64,000 bases of DNA from contig JAZHRO010000036.1 in NCBI GenBank assembly GCA_037157565.1, forward strand, positions 23,176,501 through 23,240,500. The letters run 5' to 3'. The stretch is from Thalassia testudinum (lineage: Eukaryota > Streptophyta > Magnoliopsida > Alismatales > Hydrocharitaceae). Made by a program: the position numbers and the translations under genes. This document shows, one piece after another, positions 22,612-34,597 of this stretch. The notes beneath the pieces were generated by a model, which was given only the letters and a program-made list of their open reading frames with translations, did not search any database and was not told where the DNA came from. How positions within the stretch are numbered: the stretch's first letter is position 1; every line of letters begins with the position of its first letter.

Positions 22612-23815
22612 TGTTCCTGGCATAGATCCGTAAAAGATAAATACGTCATAGTATAGTGCGAAATACGTCTCGACAAATAAAATTAATGGAACTGGGAGTC
22701 TCGGTTGATCACAGGGAGGTAGAAAAATGCTTTTGATTTCATTCACTTACTCTAAATCTAATTAGTAAATAGCGTAGATAATAAATCACAATATATATAT
22801 CAAGCAAAGAGTCAGAACATGGATTTCATACATGTAATTATAACTAGAACAAATTCTAACTATAGCATAAACAAAACTATCTATATAGTAGAACAAGGGC
22901 ACCATGGGTGGTTCATGTTGGCCTTCTAGAGAGGTTGAGGAGAGCAGGAACGATCTGCTAAGGTGGCTCAACAGATGCTTCAGATAGAGATGCAGAGACG
23001 GAGACGAGAAGCAGAGGGTAGAGGAGCAGTAGAAGGAGGAAGGAGGAGATCTCTACTTAATTATCTCTTGAATGCCTTTGAAAGAGGACCCTTAGTCCTC
23101 TTTTATAGTTTCTTCGAGGGGCAAATAGGGCATTGCTGCCCCTAATTTTTTGCAACAAACTTGGATTGATTAGATCCGTTGATCAAGAGATCAATGACTT
23201 GATTAAGCCTTAAAAAGCCTTCGAAATCCTTCTCCACGCTCAGATGTTCTCTGGTGCTACCACGTAGAGCAATGTGCACCCTCGGATTGAAATTGCACAG
23301 CTGTGCATGCTCCACGCTTGCCATTTCTTCTTTCACGTGCACCACACGCTTATTGATCGTGCTTGATTTTTACAATCAGACAGCTTAAAACAACACAACA
23401 CCATGCCTTCTCAAATCCTAACCGCGATTGACGTGCCTTCCTTATCTCACAACAACCCACGCGATCGTGCCACGAGGATGCATCTCAACCCTCCAATCGT
23501 GCATACCCACCTGCATGCGCCTGGCAGCATCGCCACATCAATTCTGCACAGCGTAGGGCTCGAGCCCGCGTCCCATGCCTATGTGCGTGCGTGCACGAGC
23601 CAACGCGCTGCACAAAGCCTTTATCATATATAAGTGCTTATTTATATTTATACTGATCCAATCTGGGTGGCGACGTGGTGCGTTCGTAGCCGTTGGATGA
23701 AGATCCAACGGCCCGCATTGCGAGGAGAGGTGCTTTCAAGAGTTGGGGGTGCGGCAAGGTGCGGCTGCGATGGTGCCACGTGGTGCCATCGTGGCCGACC
23801 GTTCTTCTTCTTTTT
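22612..23815 (-). mobile_element. family A LTR piece (A'), second and longer copy
   Basis: It repeats 21683-22304 (starting TGTTCCTGGCATAGATCC) and continues further into family A sequence. This includes the tRNA-like segment (about 23550-23615), the hairpin GCCGTTGGAT/ATCCAACGGC (23688-23715) and the TGGTGCCACGTGGTGCCA motif also in A3. It stops at about 23815, where B internal sequence begins. No target duplication was found. Confidence 0.5.
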
Positions 23816-24405
23816 ATAACCTGAGAATCAATCAGGGTGATTTCTAGGTTCTGACATTGATTTCATTCTGCCATCTTTAGGGCAAATCAGGTGAAGTTGG
23901 TCTACATTGTAGGACAACTAACCTCCAAATTATGTCACAAGTTGAATTGACTTCTAATCAATTGAAACTCAAGGCACAACGTAGGACATACAATAGGTAG
24001 ACTTAAGGACTTAAGTTCATCCATTCCGGTCTACCAAGACCCTCAGTGACAAGGAAGGTCGGGTGGGGGAAACCTTGTAACCCAAGGGGACGCTCTACTG
24101 TTTAGGGGTTTTTGCGGGGCTCTCCCTTCCTGGTTACCTAGGTACTTCTCGGGTGTGCAAATTTTTGATTCAGAGGTATCATCCACCTTGAAACTACCTT
24201 AGTCATCCAAATATCTTTGGGTGCTTTGATTGGGTCAAATCTCATATCCAGTCTCTCATCCCTTCTATTAGAGCACATACACAGGAAGGTTATTTGGTTT
24301 TTAACCTATGAAGCCTCACTAGATCTTCTTGGGAATCTCTTTCAGATCTAATCAATTTCAATCTAACTTGAATATTGATTTTAAATCCTGATTTCACCTC
24401 CTGAT
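23816..24405 (+). other. element B 5' internal non-coding region
   Basis: No LTR match and no long frame. It leads into the acidic ORF. No primer binding site was found, so the original LTR/PBS junction seems to have been lost in the A' rearrangement. Confidence 0.4.
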
Positions 24406-25883
24406 TTGAAGATGCAGCCTAGCAATTTAGGAAAACCATTTAAGAAACCTGAATCTCGAATGTCCATGAGAGATAGAATAATTGAGGATGCCCTTAGATT
24501 TTATAAGATTGATGACAAAACCTCAAAACCAGTTAACGACATTCAGATTAATGTCCTGGTAACAACAACCTTCATCATAGACTGGGGCCAATTAATAATG
24601 ACACAAGTAACAAATGAATCATCCCGAGATATTCTCATGACAGGATACATTGAGTTAGAAAACTTGCATAACTTTGAATATCTCCAATGCATGATAATTC
24701 TTGTACTTTGGGAAAGACACCAAGATGATCTTGAAAAATGGGAAGAAGTGATAAAATTGTTAAAACAGATTATTGATAAAAAATACTCGTACATTCCCCA
24801 AGCATTTAGCGAAACATCTTGGAATAATGCTGAGGATCAATCTGATTTCCTAAATTTTGAGTTCGAGAATCAAGGTTGTTATGGACCCCCAACCCAAATG
24901 GAATATGATCCAACTTTTGTACAGACAGACATACTTAATCTTGAAATGGGTGGGGTGGATCGAATTACAGGTGATCACGATTATGAGCCAACCCTACCAT
25001 GCCCTAATGTTCCAGACACCTGTGATACCAAGATTAACTCAGAACCTCTCAAGGGTGTAAATTCCATCCCTTATTCTGATAAGGTGACTCTCGAGAGAAA
25101 TTCTAACATCCTTGTAGAGCCAATCTAGATTCTAGTAATCCAACCCAAACCCTTAACCTAGAATCTAGATCTAAGCCTTATTGGGATGATTATAAGTCCC
25201 TATGTGATGGAAATCAAATTTTGAATCTAGATTATGATTCTGGGCCTTTATTTGATGAATGCACCTCTCCAACCTCCTTAGAAATACATATTGATTTTTC
25301 GGAAGTCACACCTATCTATGATGCAGAAATCGAGGAGTTGGAAGAGTTAGGTTTTGATTGGGTCTTCCCAACAAGCCAAGAACCTGAGCCCAAACCTAAT
25401 AGGGACACCTTTGTGAGCTCAGAATCTGAAACTAGGTTAGACCCAAGTCAGGTTACTGATTTATTCTGTGGTGCAACCTCTGGTCCCAAATCAAATTCAG
25501 AATATGATTCTCGCAAGTTCTCCGAAGATTTCAAATCTTACTTTGATTTTGGAGAACCTTTGTTTCCTAACGACTATGAACCAATCTACGACCTCAGCAT
25601 ACATGACTCTAACTCTGAGGTCCGTGACCCAGAGATCATCGATTCAAAATCAGGTTCCACTGAGATGGAATCGTTCCTTTTCGATCCTCGGGAATCAGAA
25701 ACAATAAGTGCCAAGAGTATCTGCAATCCAGAGTTTGAATATTTCCTTAACTTTGTTTTCCATAACCCTCTAAACACTCTTCAGGCATTTACATTTGATG
25801 TTGATGGGCACTATGAGGACTCTCTAGATAAACCTACCTTGGAATCCTTCCTAGAAGAGCCCACACATACAATTATTTATTAA
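24406..25883 (+). pseudogene. element B acidic ORF of unknown function (frameshifted)
   Basis: Two open stretches in different frames, 24406-25128 (240 codons) and 25221-25883 (220 codons). The second frame is open back to about 25115, so a single small indel near there separates what was one protein of about 490 residues. N-terminal part: basic start, then mixed alpha/beta-like sequence with IIEDALRFYKIDD and a charged stretch DDLEKWEEVIKLLKQII. C-terminal part: strongly acidic, S/P/E/D-rich (IEELEELGFDWVF). I see no gag core, zinc knuckle, DTG protease or polymerase motif. It sits where a non-autonomous element would carry its only gene. Its acidic tail resembles, in composition only, the tail of the D polyprotein. 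Confidence 0.55.
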
Positions 25884-26400
25884 GCCACCACTTCTACACA
25901 TGCAGAACCTTCCCAAACCTGTTCTCAACCCTGACTTGCAATCAGACTCAATTTCTACTCTGATTCTCCACTCAATTAGCTGGTTGCACATGATTCTCCT
26001 CAACATCTTTATCGGGTTTCGAACATCGATCAGACTACAAATCATGACCCATCCTTCTCTGATCATTTTCATAGGGTTCTTACATCCTCCACTGATTCAC
26101 TTTCATTTGAGGATCCCTACTCTGACCAGGCTGATTCGACTCAGCCAAACCCTTGCTATACACTTCCACATCCTTTTAAGCTCCACATTATCTGGTGGGC
26201 ACTGCATCTCTTGATCCACATCTATCAACCCAACATATTGATTAGGTTTGGGCTGCATCATCGGCCTATTGATTTGAACAACCAGGCTATTGATCAAGGT
26301 GCTTATTTTATAAAACTCATTTGATTTGACCACTCCTCCATTACTAGTTCTGTTCGGTTGAAGGCATTGAATTTAGCACTTAATGGGAGGCAACTCGTGA
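25884..26400 (+). pseudogene. decayed continuation of the B ORF and GGGAGGCAAC motif
   Basis: Further polar, S/D/P-rich coding-like sequence persists with frame changes to about 26200 (for example SFEDPYSDQADSTQPNP). It is followed at 26384-26393 by GGGAGGCAAC, a motif of the kind found just after the D polyprotein. Confidence 0.35.
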
Positions 26401-26876
26401 TTCGAAAAACCCAAAATCCTTCTGATTATCCTTTTGTACTTCACATCTATTGCACTTAGAGTTAGATTTTAGAATAGTTGATCCCACCTTTGGTACTCGT
26501 ACCAGAGCTTGAAATCGTTTGCAAAAGTCATCTCAACCCATTCGCCCACCCGATAATCATGTTCTAATTCCTGAACGTTAACTGTTTCATACCCTCCATT
26601 TACAATGAGGACATTGCAAAACTTAGGCAGAGGGGTGGTGTTAAAGTGCAAACATAAAAAATTCAAAGTTCTGAATGCTTCTTACAAAAAAATACATAGT
26701 CTAAAAAACCAAAAAAGTAAAAATTGAAAAAGAACAGAAAAATAGAGAAGGGAGGAAATTTTGAAAGAATTAATTGCATATCATTCTTGAGGAGAAAAAA
26801 GGGGAGATGATTTAAATGACAAAAAGGAGCATCAATTTGAAATAAAAAGATAGTCATTAGTTAAAGAGTAAGGAAC
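26401..26876 (+). other. element B internal non-coding region left of array E
   Basis: AT-rich with long A and T runs (26690-26760). No gene seen. It continues beyond the E array at 51606. Confidence 0.4.
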
Positions 26877-27528
26877 CTACCTATAGATTTCGTCCCTACC
26901 AGGAGGGGTGACGTAATAATTACAGAAATAAAATATAAACAATCTCACAAAATATCAATCACACGAGTACACAATAATTTTTAGGTGGAAACCTAAACCG
27001 GGTGAAAACCACCACCTAACCCTCTTGAGTTAGGATTTCCCGATCAACCAAGTTGATCAAATCAACTGAACGAATCACTTTAAACGAGGGTGATTCAACC
27101 TCACTTACAACCACGCTACAAGTGCAAGGGTAGCGTTCCTCAACCCCTTCTCTTCACGAGAAGGATTTTGTCCCACGAACGAGACGTGAATTCGCAAAGC
27201 GAATACCCAACCAAATAACAAAGATAAAAAAATAAATAATCCTATAGTGCCAACAAAGTAATTTTAAACCTAAGCTTCTATAGGAATTAAGAAACTCCCC
27301 TTTGCAAGGAGAGCATCGAGTCGATGATGCGGGTGCGTGAGCCACACGATGGCGTAACGTTGCTCTCGTGAACTATGGTGCGAGAGCGGGTGCGTAAAAC
27401 AGCTTGATGCTCTCTTGATGTAGAACTAGAGCTTAGAGAGCAAGAGAGATACAAAATGGTTTGAAAGTGTATTGCAAGGTGTGTGTCTTGTGCTTCTTAG
27501 GTGTGTGTTGTTGTGCAAGAGGTTCCCC

Positions 27529-27540
27529 TCTATTTATAGA
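27529..27540 (-). promoter_or_regulatory. TATA box of array E LTR 1
   Basis: CTATAAATAGAGG on the - strand, just downstream (element sense) of the GACGTC array. The same box occurs in the other LTRs, for example near 31355, 35245, 42897, 46717 and 50537. Confidence 0.65.
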
Positions 27541-27639
27541 GGCCTTAGGAAGGCTTTGGATGGCTTAGGAAAGGCTCCAAAGCCGTTGGGTGCAAAGCCC
27601 AAGTAAAACAACCCGAAATCAGGAAGAATCATTGCACTT

Positions 27640-28190
27640 ACAGGGTTATCAGACGTCTGATTCTGGCATCAGACGTCTGGAAGACCACTTTAAGATGTCT
27701 GAAAATAAGGCCAGACGTCTGATTTTATGCGGGTTTCTTCCTGACTTGAATCAGATCTAAACAGGGTTCTTGTGCAAGTCCATCAGATGACATATAGGAC
27801 TCCTGGTACTATGTCTGGATGTCTGGAAACCTACTTTTTCTACGGAATGGATTTGCAACGGCTAGAAAATCTCTGAGAAGAGATTTTCGGGTCAGTCGAG
27901 GCAAAATGGTCAATTATCAGACGTCTGGAAAGTCCTATGGACGTCGGATAAGGCTCTAATGGTCAAATCCTGCAGTGTTTGCTAAGCCAGCGAACGGTCC
28001 ACTAAATGGACGTCTGGCAAGGTCATCAGATGTCTCCTAAGACGTCCGGTCTAAGTTATGGACATCTGATTTCATCAGACAGAACTGAGAAGTCCAGCCT
28101 AAATGTTATCAGACGTCTGAATCAATAGTCAGTCGTCTTAAAACACATTATCAGACGTCTGATCTTGGAATTAGACGTCTGGAAATGTTG
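27640..28190 (-). repeat. GACGTC palindrome array in E LTR 1
   Basis: Many copies of TCAGACGTCTGA or its core, with decayed forms AGACATCT and AGATGTCT. It lies about 100-650 bp upstream of the TATA box in element sense. GACGTC is the plant bZIP C-box core, so binding by bZIP factors is plausible but unproven. Equivalent blocks are present in all seven LTRs. Confidence 0.8.
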
Positions 28191-28593
28191 TTTGAACCCT
28201 ATATTGGTTTTCTAAGTTTTCTACAGAAAACCTAAGTATCCTAGGGTTGTGCCGGTGTTCCTAGGACTACTATTAGGGTACTTTGAGGCTCTTTAACAAG
28301 AGTCTAAGTAACAAAAAATAAAGAGCAACAAAAGAAACGAAAAATATAAGAAGTACAAGAGAAGGAAATCTATCCTATTCTTCATCTCCTTCCTTCTTCA
28401 ATATATCTCTCCTCGCGAATCTCTTCTGTTCTCCATCAAGCTCTTCTAATCCGTCCTGGATGCAAGCTCGAACTCTGTCTAATTACGTCTCCATTTGCGA
28501 TCGACCTGAAATCTAAGACTCCAAGTACAAATGTTAAATAACACGTGTTTTGTTATCATCAAAACAAATGATCGTGGTGCTGTAGCACCAACA

Positions 28594-28880
28594 ATCTCCC
28601 CCTTTTTGAAGATGACAAAATCATAAATAATAATGCAAAAAATCCTCCCCCTTTTTGACATTATCAAAAAGGTTTGATTGAATATAAATTTTCTATAACT
28701 CCCCCTTAAAACATGCTCTTCTATAAATTTCTTTTAGCAAAGGTAATGTCCTCCCCCTTTTTTTTTTATGACAGCAAGATAGCTATTATTTTTCTCCCCC
28801 TTTCTAAAGAAAACTTAGCTACCTTATATCTCCCCCTTAAAAATTCACAATTAGCTTATAATTTTTTGCTCCCCCTATCT
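28594..28880 (-). promoter_or_regulatory. multi-box polypurine block, E unit 1
   Basis: Seven GGGGGAG boxes on the - strand (near 28597, 28646, 28701, 28751, 28795, 28832 and 28871). The box next to the LTR, preceded by CATCTTCAAAAAGGGGGAG, is the likely second-strand primer. Equivalent blocks follow in units 2-6 at 32487-32785, 36311-36625, 40127-40425, 43955-44250 and 47781-48080. Some boxes are mutated. Confidence 0.8.
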
Positions 28881-28924
28881 AAATGCTTATGATAAAAAGA
28901 TAGGGTAAATGGTTTTTACCTCAC

Positions 28925-30655
28925 CTACCATGGCCAATAAAATGGCTCGAATGGTGGCGGTAAATGCCACATCGGATGGGGCTCCCATCCGTAGCTTGGA
29001 CGCCTGGGCATTGGCACTGGTCTCCATTCTGGTGGTTGACATGCGGCGGGTCCATCGTTTGTTCGCCGTCTCGTCGGTCTTCTTGTTCTCCTCCTTGGTC
29101 TACTCCTTGGTTCTCCCAACTCAAGTTGACCAGCCTTGAGTTTGTAGGTCTAGTCCTTTGTGTTGTAGTTATCTCTGAAACCTACAAAATAAGATTCCAA
29201 TTCTTTTTTCGGTATCCAAGCGAGCTTGGATCCGGATCTGTTAGTGGGTCACCTTGACGGAGATCCTTTCTCAACCTTGGGGTTATAAAAATTATCTACC
29301 TTGTTGATTAATTTGTTGGAGTTTTCCCCAAGACATGCAATTTCTTTTTCTATAATATTCATCTTTGTCTTTAAATCAGAAATTTCTATTTTTTGACGAA
29401 CATTTTCCTCAATCAATTTATTATTTTCATTGATAAGGTTATGCTTTTCTAGTAATAGGTTATCATTTTTAGGACTAGCTTCTAGATCCTTAAGTTTTAT
29501 TTCTAACCTATCATTTTCAGACTTAAGAAAACTAAGATTCCTTTTCATGCTTTTGTTTTCTATTTTTAGTGATTTACTAAGTTCAAAAAGTTCATTAAAA
29601 GCATCTTGTAAGTCGTAACTTACCTCGTTGTCTGAGTGACTTTCGCTTTCGCTGTTGCTTCCTCTGGCCCTGAAACCAAAGCAAGTGGTTTCTTCTTCTA
29701 TGGACTTTTCTTCTTCTTCTTCCTCCGAGCTGGAATCATCCCAAGTGGCTTGGAACACCTTCTTAGATCTCTTTTCCTTTTCCTTCTTCTTCTCCTTTTT
29801 GAGAAGAGGGCACTCTGGTCGTAGGTGCCCTTTCTCGTTGTAGTGGTAGCAACGTCTCGGACTTTCCTTCTCCTTTTTCTCTTTCTTTAATTCCCTACAA
29901 AACTTGGAAAATTTTTTAAGTAAAATTCTAAAGTCTTCGTCGTCGGAACTTACCTCTTTATCCGATGCAGCTCTGAAGGCGAGAATCTTTTTCGGTTTAG
30001 GCTCCGGTGTATCCTTCTTCTTCTACTTCAACTTTGTCTCGTAGGCCATTAGATTGCCTAGGAGATCTTCCATGTTGAGCTCCTCCACTTCGTTTGCCTC
30101 CCCGATGGTGGTGACTTTCTATTCCCATTCCGGTCCAAGAGTATGAAGAAGCTTACCTTGAATCTCCCCCTTGATGAAAGCCTTCTCTAAAGCTTTCAAG
30201 TTATTTACAATGAGAGTGAACCTAGTGTTCATCTCACTTAAAGATTCATTAGATTTCATCGAAAAAGATTCAAACTCTTGAGAAAGTAAATTAATTTTAG
30301 AGGTTTTTACCTTAGAGGTACCATCGTGAGTTACCTCAAGTGTGTGCCAAATCTCGTATGCGGTGGCGCATTGCAGGATTCTGTTGAATTCCACCGAGCT
30401 GAGCTCGCAATACAACACGTTCATTATTTTTGCATTGAGAGAGAGCTCCCGGATCTGCTGCTGCGAGTATCCTCCAGCGGGTTTTTCTGGGATGTCGTAG
30501 GGGGTCTCGCACCTGGGCCATATTGTGAAATCGGTGGCTTGAAGCCACGTCCTGATCCGCAGCTTCCAGTAAGGGTAGTTGCTTCCGTCGAAGAATGGTG
30601 GACGAGTCGTAGACTGGCCCTCGGAAATCCTACTCAAGGAACTGCTTCCCTCCAT
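28925..30655 (-). pseudogene. E unit 1 gag pseudogene (Sirevirus-type)
   Basis: 577-codon frame, indel-free in length. Order: N-terminal copia gag segment (PPFFDGSNYPYWKLRIRTWL), UBN2-like core, ESFSMKSNESLSEMNTRF, zinc-knuckle region, acidic EEEEEE tract, a coiled coil of about 120 residues, and a basic then W/P-rich C-terminus ending FEPFYWPW. Stops: TAG after GPEWE (near 30119), TAG in the KLK-KKK stretch (near 30023) and the TGA at 29249-29251 also found in units 2, 3 and 5. The knuckle has Tyr for its second Cys (29840-29842) but keeps the His (29825-29827). It would be a particle protein; no pol follows. Confidence 0.85.
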
Positions 30656-30709
30656 GATCTTCTTGCTGGGTTGTTACATCAAAACGGCAAGACCTGCTTT
30701 GATACCAAC

Positions 30710-32486
30710 TGTAGATTTCATCCTTACCAGGAGGGTTGATGTAATAATTATGGAAATAAAAAATAAATAATCTCACAAAATATCAATCACACGAGTACAC
30801 AATAATTTTTATGTGAAAACCCAAATCGGGTGAAAACCACCACCTAACCGTCTTGAGTTAGGATTTTTCAATCAACCAAGTTGATCAAATCCACTAAATG
30901 AATCACTTTAAACGAGGGTGATTCAACCTCAATTAAAGCCACGCTACAAGTACGAGGGTAGCATTCCTCAACCCCTTCTCTTCACGAGAAGGATTTTATC
31001 CCACGAAGGAGATGGGAATTCGCAAAGTGAATACCCAACCAAATAACAAAGATAAAATAACAAATAATCCTATAGAGCCAACAAAGTAATTTTAAACCTA
31101 AGCTTCTATAGGAATTAAGAAACTCCCCTTTGCAAGGAGTGCGTCGAGTCGATGACGCGGGTACGTGACCCACGCGATGGCGCAACGTTGCTTTCGTGAA
31201 CTATGGCGGGAGAGCGGGTGCGCAAAACAGCTTGATGCTCTCTAGATGTAGAACAAGAGCTTTGAGAGCAAGAGAGATACAAAATGGTTTGAAAATATAT
31301 TGCAAGGTGTGTGTCTTGTGTTTCTTAGGTGTGTGTTGGTGTGCAAGAGGTTTCCCTCTATTTATAGAGGCCTTAGGAAGGCTTTGGATGGCTTAGGAAA
31401 GGCTCCATAGCCGTTGGGTGCAAAGCCCAAGTGAAAAAACCCAAAATCAGGAACAATAGTTGCACTGACAGGGCTATCAGACGCCTGATTCTGGCTTCAG
31501 ACGCCTGGAAGACCACTTTAAGTCCTCTGAAAATTAGGTCAGACGTCTGATTTGATGTGGGTTTCTTCTTGACTTGAATTAGATCTAAACAGGGTTCTTG
31601 TGCAAGTCCATCAGACGACATATAGGATGTCTGGCACTATGTCTGGACGTCTGGAAACCTACTTTTTCTACGGAATGAATTTGCAACAGCTAGAAAATCT
31701 CTGAGAAGCGATTTTCGGGTTAGTCGAGGCAAAATGGTCAATTATCAGACATCAAGAAAGTCTTATGGACGTCCTATAAGGCTCTAATGGTAATATTCTG
31801 CAGTGTTAAAACGGTCAATTATCAGACATCTGGAAAGCCCTATGGACGTCTGATAAGGCTCTAATGGTAATATTCTGCAGTGTTTGCTAAGCTAGCCAAC
31901 GGTCCACTAAATGGACATCTGGTAAGGTCATCAGACATCTAGTCCAAGGTATGGACATCTGATTTCATCAGACAGAACGGAGAAGTCCAGTTGAAATGTT
32001 ATTAGATCTCTGAATCAACAGTCAGACGTCTTAAAACACATTATCAGATGTCTGATCTTGGAATGAGATGTCTGGAAATGTTGTTTGAACCCTATGTTGG
32101 TTTTCTAAGTTTTCTATAGAAAACCTAAGTATCCTAGGGTTGTGCTGGTGTTCCTAGGACTACTATTAGGGTACTTTGAGGCTCTTTAACAAGAGTCTAA
32201 GTAACAAAAAATAAAGAGCAACAAAAGAAACGAAAAATACAAGAAGTACAAGAGAAGGAAATCTATCCTATTCTTCATCTCCTTCCTTCTTCAATATATC
32301 TCTCCTTGCGAATCTCTTCTGTTCTCCATCAAGCTCTTCCAATCCGTCCTGGATGCGAGCTCGAACTCCGTCTAATCATGTCTCCATTTGCAATTGACCT
32401 GAAATCTAAGACTCCAAGTGCAAATGTTAAATAACACGTGTTTTGTGATCATCAAAACAAATGATCGTGGTGCACTACCACCAACA
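30710..32486 (-). mobile_element. array E LTR 2
   Basis: 1777 bp, longest of the seven. An internal direct duplication of about 75 bp (31735-31807 repeated at 31812-31882) accounts for the excess. It belongs with LTRs 1 and 7 (outer group) at the GGAAAG-type site. Confidence 0.9.
31735..31882 (-). repeat. 75-bp direct duplication inside E LTR 2
   Basis: The stretch from GTCAATTATCAGACATC to ATATTCTGCAGTG occurs twice in a row here but once in the other six LTRs. Both copies share TAATATTCTG where the others have TCATATTCTG, so the duplication came after that change. Confidence 0.8.
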
Positions 32487-32817
32487 ATATCCCCCTTTTT
32501 AATGATGACAAAACCACAAATAATAATGCAAAAAGTCCTTCCCCTTTTTGACATTATCAAAAAGGTTTGATTGATTTTAAATTTTCTATAACTCCCCTTT
32601 AAACTATGCTCTTCTATAAATTTCTTTTAACAAAGGTAATGTCCTCCCCCTTTTTTTTTATACCAACAAGATAGCTATTATTTTTCTTCCCCTTTCTAAA
32701 GGAAATTTAGTTACCTTATATCTCCCCATTAAAAATTGACAATTTGCTTATAATTTTTTTGCTCCCCCTATCTAAATGCTTATGATAAAAAGATAGGGTA
32801 AATGGATTTTACGTCAC

Positions 32818-34543
32818 CTACCATGGCCAATAAAATGGCCCGAATGGTGGTGGTGGATGCCACATCGGATGGGGCTCCCATCCGTAGCTTGGACGCCCGG
32901 GCATTGGCGCTGGTCTCTAGTCTGGTGGTCGACATGCGGCGGGCCATCGTTTGTTCGCCGTCTCGTCGGTCCCCTTGTTCTCCTCCTTGGTCTACTCCTT
33001 GGTTCTCCCAACTCAAGTTGACCAGCCTTGAGTTTGTAGGTCCAGTCCTTTGTGTTGTAGTTATCTCTGAAACCTACAAAACAAGATTCCAATTCTTTTT
33101 TCGGTATCCAAGCGGGCTTGGATCCGGATCTGTTAGCGGGTCACCTTGACGGAGATCCTTTTTCAACCTTAGGGTTATAAAAATTATCTACTTTGTTGAT
33201 TAATTTGTTGGAGTTTTCCCTAAGACATGCAATTTCTTTTTCTATAATATTCATCTTAGTCTTTAAATCAGAAATTTCAATTTTTAGACTAACATTTTCA
33301 TCAATCAATTTATTATTTTCATTGATAAGGTTATTATTTTCTAGTAATAGGTTATCATTTTTAGGACTAGCTTCTAGATCCTTAAGTTTTATTTCTAACC
33401 TATCATTTTCAGATTTAAGAAAACTAAGATTCTTTTTCATGCTTTTGTTTTCTATTTTTAGTGATTTACTAAGTTCAAAAAGTTCATTAAAAGCTTCTTG
33501 TAAGTCGTAACTTACCTCGTTGTCTAAGTCGCTTTCGCTTTCGCTGTTGCTTCCTCTGGCCATGAAACCGAAGCAAGCGGTTTCTTCTTCTATACACTTT
33601 TCTTCTTCTTCTTCCTCCGAGCTGGAATCGTCCCAAGTGGCTTGGAACACCTTCTTAGATCTCTTTTCCTTTTCCTTCTTCTCCTTTTTGAGAAGAGGGC
33701 ACTCTGGTCGTAGCTGCCCTTTCTCGTTGCTGTGGTAGCAACGTCTCGGACTTTCCTTCTCCTTTTTCTCTTTCTTTAATTCCCCACAAAACATGGAAAA
33801 TTTTTTAAATAAAATTCTAAAGTCTTCATCGTCGGAACTTACCTCCCTATCCGACGCAGCTTTGAAGGCGAGAATCTTTTTCGGTTTAGGCTCTAGTGTA
33901 TCCTTCTTCTTCTGCTTCAACTTTGTCTCATAGGCCATTAGATTGCCTAGGAGATCTTCCATGTTGAGCTCCTCCACTTCGTTTGCCTCCTCGATGGAAG
34001 TGACTTTTGTTCCCATTTCGGTCCAAGGGAACGAAGAAGCTTCCCTTGAAGCTCCCCCTTAATGAATGTCTTCCCTAAAGCTTTCAAGTTATTTACAATG
34101 AGAGTGAACCTAGTGTTCATCTCACTTATAGATTCGTTAGATTTCATTGAAAAAGATTCAAATTCTTGAGAAAGTAAATTAATTTTAGAGGATTTTACCT
34201 TAGAGGTACCTTCGTGAGTTACCTCAAGTGTGTGCCAAATCTCGTATGCGGTGGCGCATTCCAAGATTCTATTGAACTCCTCCGAGCTGAGCACGCAATA
34301 CAATGCGTTCATTGTTTTCGCGTTGAGAGAGAGCTCCAGGATCTTCTGCTGCGAGTATCCTCCAGTGGGTTTTTCTGGGATGTCGAAGGGGGTCTCGCAC
34401 CTGGCCCATATTGTGAAATGGGTGGCTTGAAGCCACGTCCTCATCCGCAGCTTCCAGTAAGGGTAGTTGCTTCCGTCGAAAATTGGTGGACGAGTCGTAG
34501 ACTGGCCCTCGGAAATCCTACACGCGAAACTGCTTCCCTCCAT
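32818..34543 (-). pseudogene. E unit 2 gag pseudogene (least damaged)
   Basis: The start codon is intact and the first 180 or so codons are open. A one-base deletion near 34005 shifts the frame, after which the second part (34016 down to 33141) is open to the TGA shared with units 1, 3 and 5. A second one-base deletion lies near 32948 in the C-terminal extension, and three bases are missing in a K/E tract. The zinc knuckle is CYHSNEKGQ: the second Cys is Ser and the His is Gln (CAG, 33714-33716). Confidence 0.85.
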
Positions 34544-34597
34544 GATCTTCTTACTGGGTTGTTATGCCGAAACAGCAAGACCTTCTCTGATACCAAC

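Larger units (their letters stand above)
26882..28593 (-). mobile_element. array E LTR 1 (terminal 3' LTR)
   Basis: 1712 bp. On the - strand it starts TGTTGGTGC and ends CTATA, where most copies end CTACA. The left target duplication CTACC abuts it. GACGTC palindrome block at 27640-28190; TATA box at 27529-27540. It has the outer-group word GGAAAGTCC near 27928. Confidence 0.9.

Noticed and set aside
23403..23819. Two small + strand frames in the A' piece
   Set aside because: They lie in LTR sequence opposite to the element sense; no domain.
26103..26333. - strand frames downstream of the B ORF
   Set aside because: The + strand shows a decayed polar coding sequence continuing from the B ORF; the reverse frames look like shadows.
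33193..33738. Long + strand frames, serine/leucine-rich, recurring in every E unit (also 37034-37777, 40834-41385, 44661-45209)
   Set aside because: They are the reverse strand of the gag coiled-coil and Glu-rich tract; they recur only because the units are copies.
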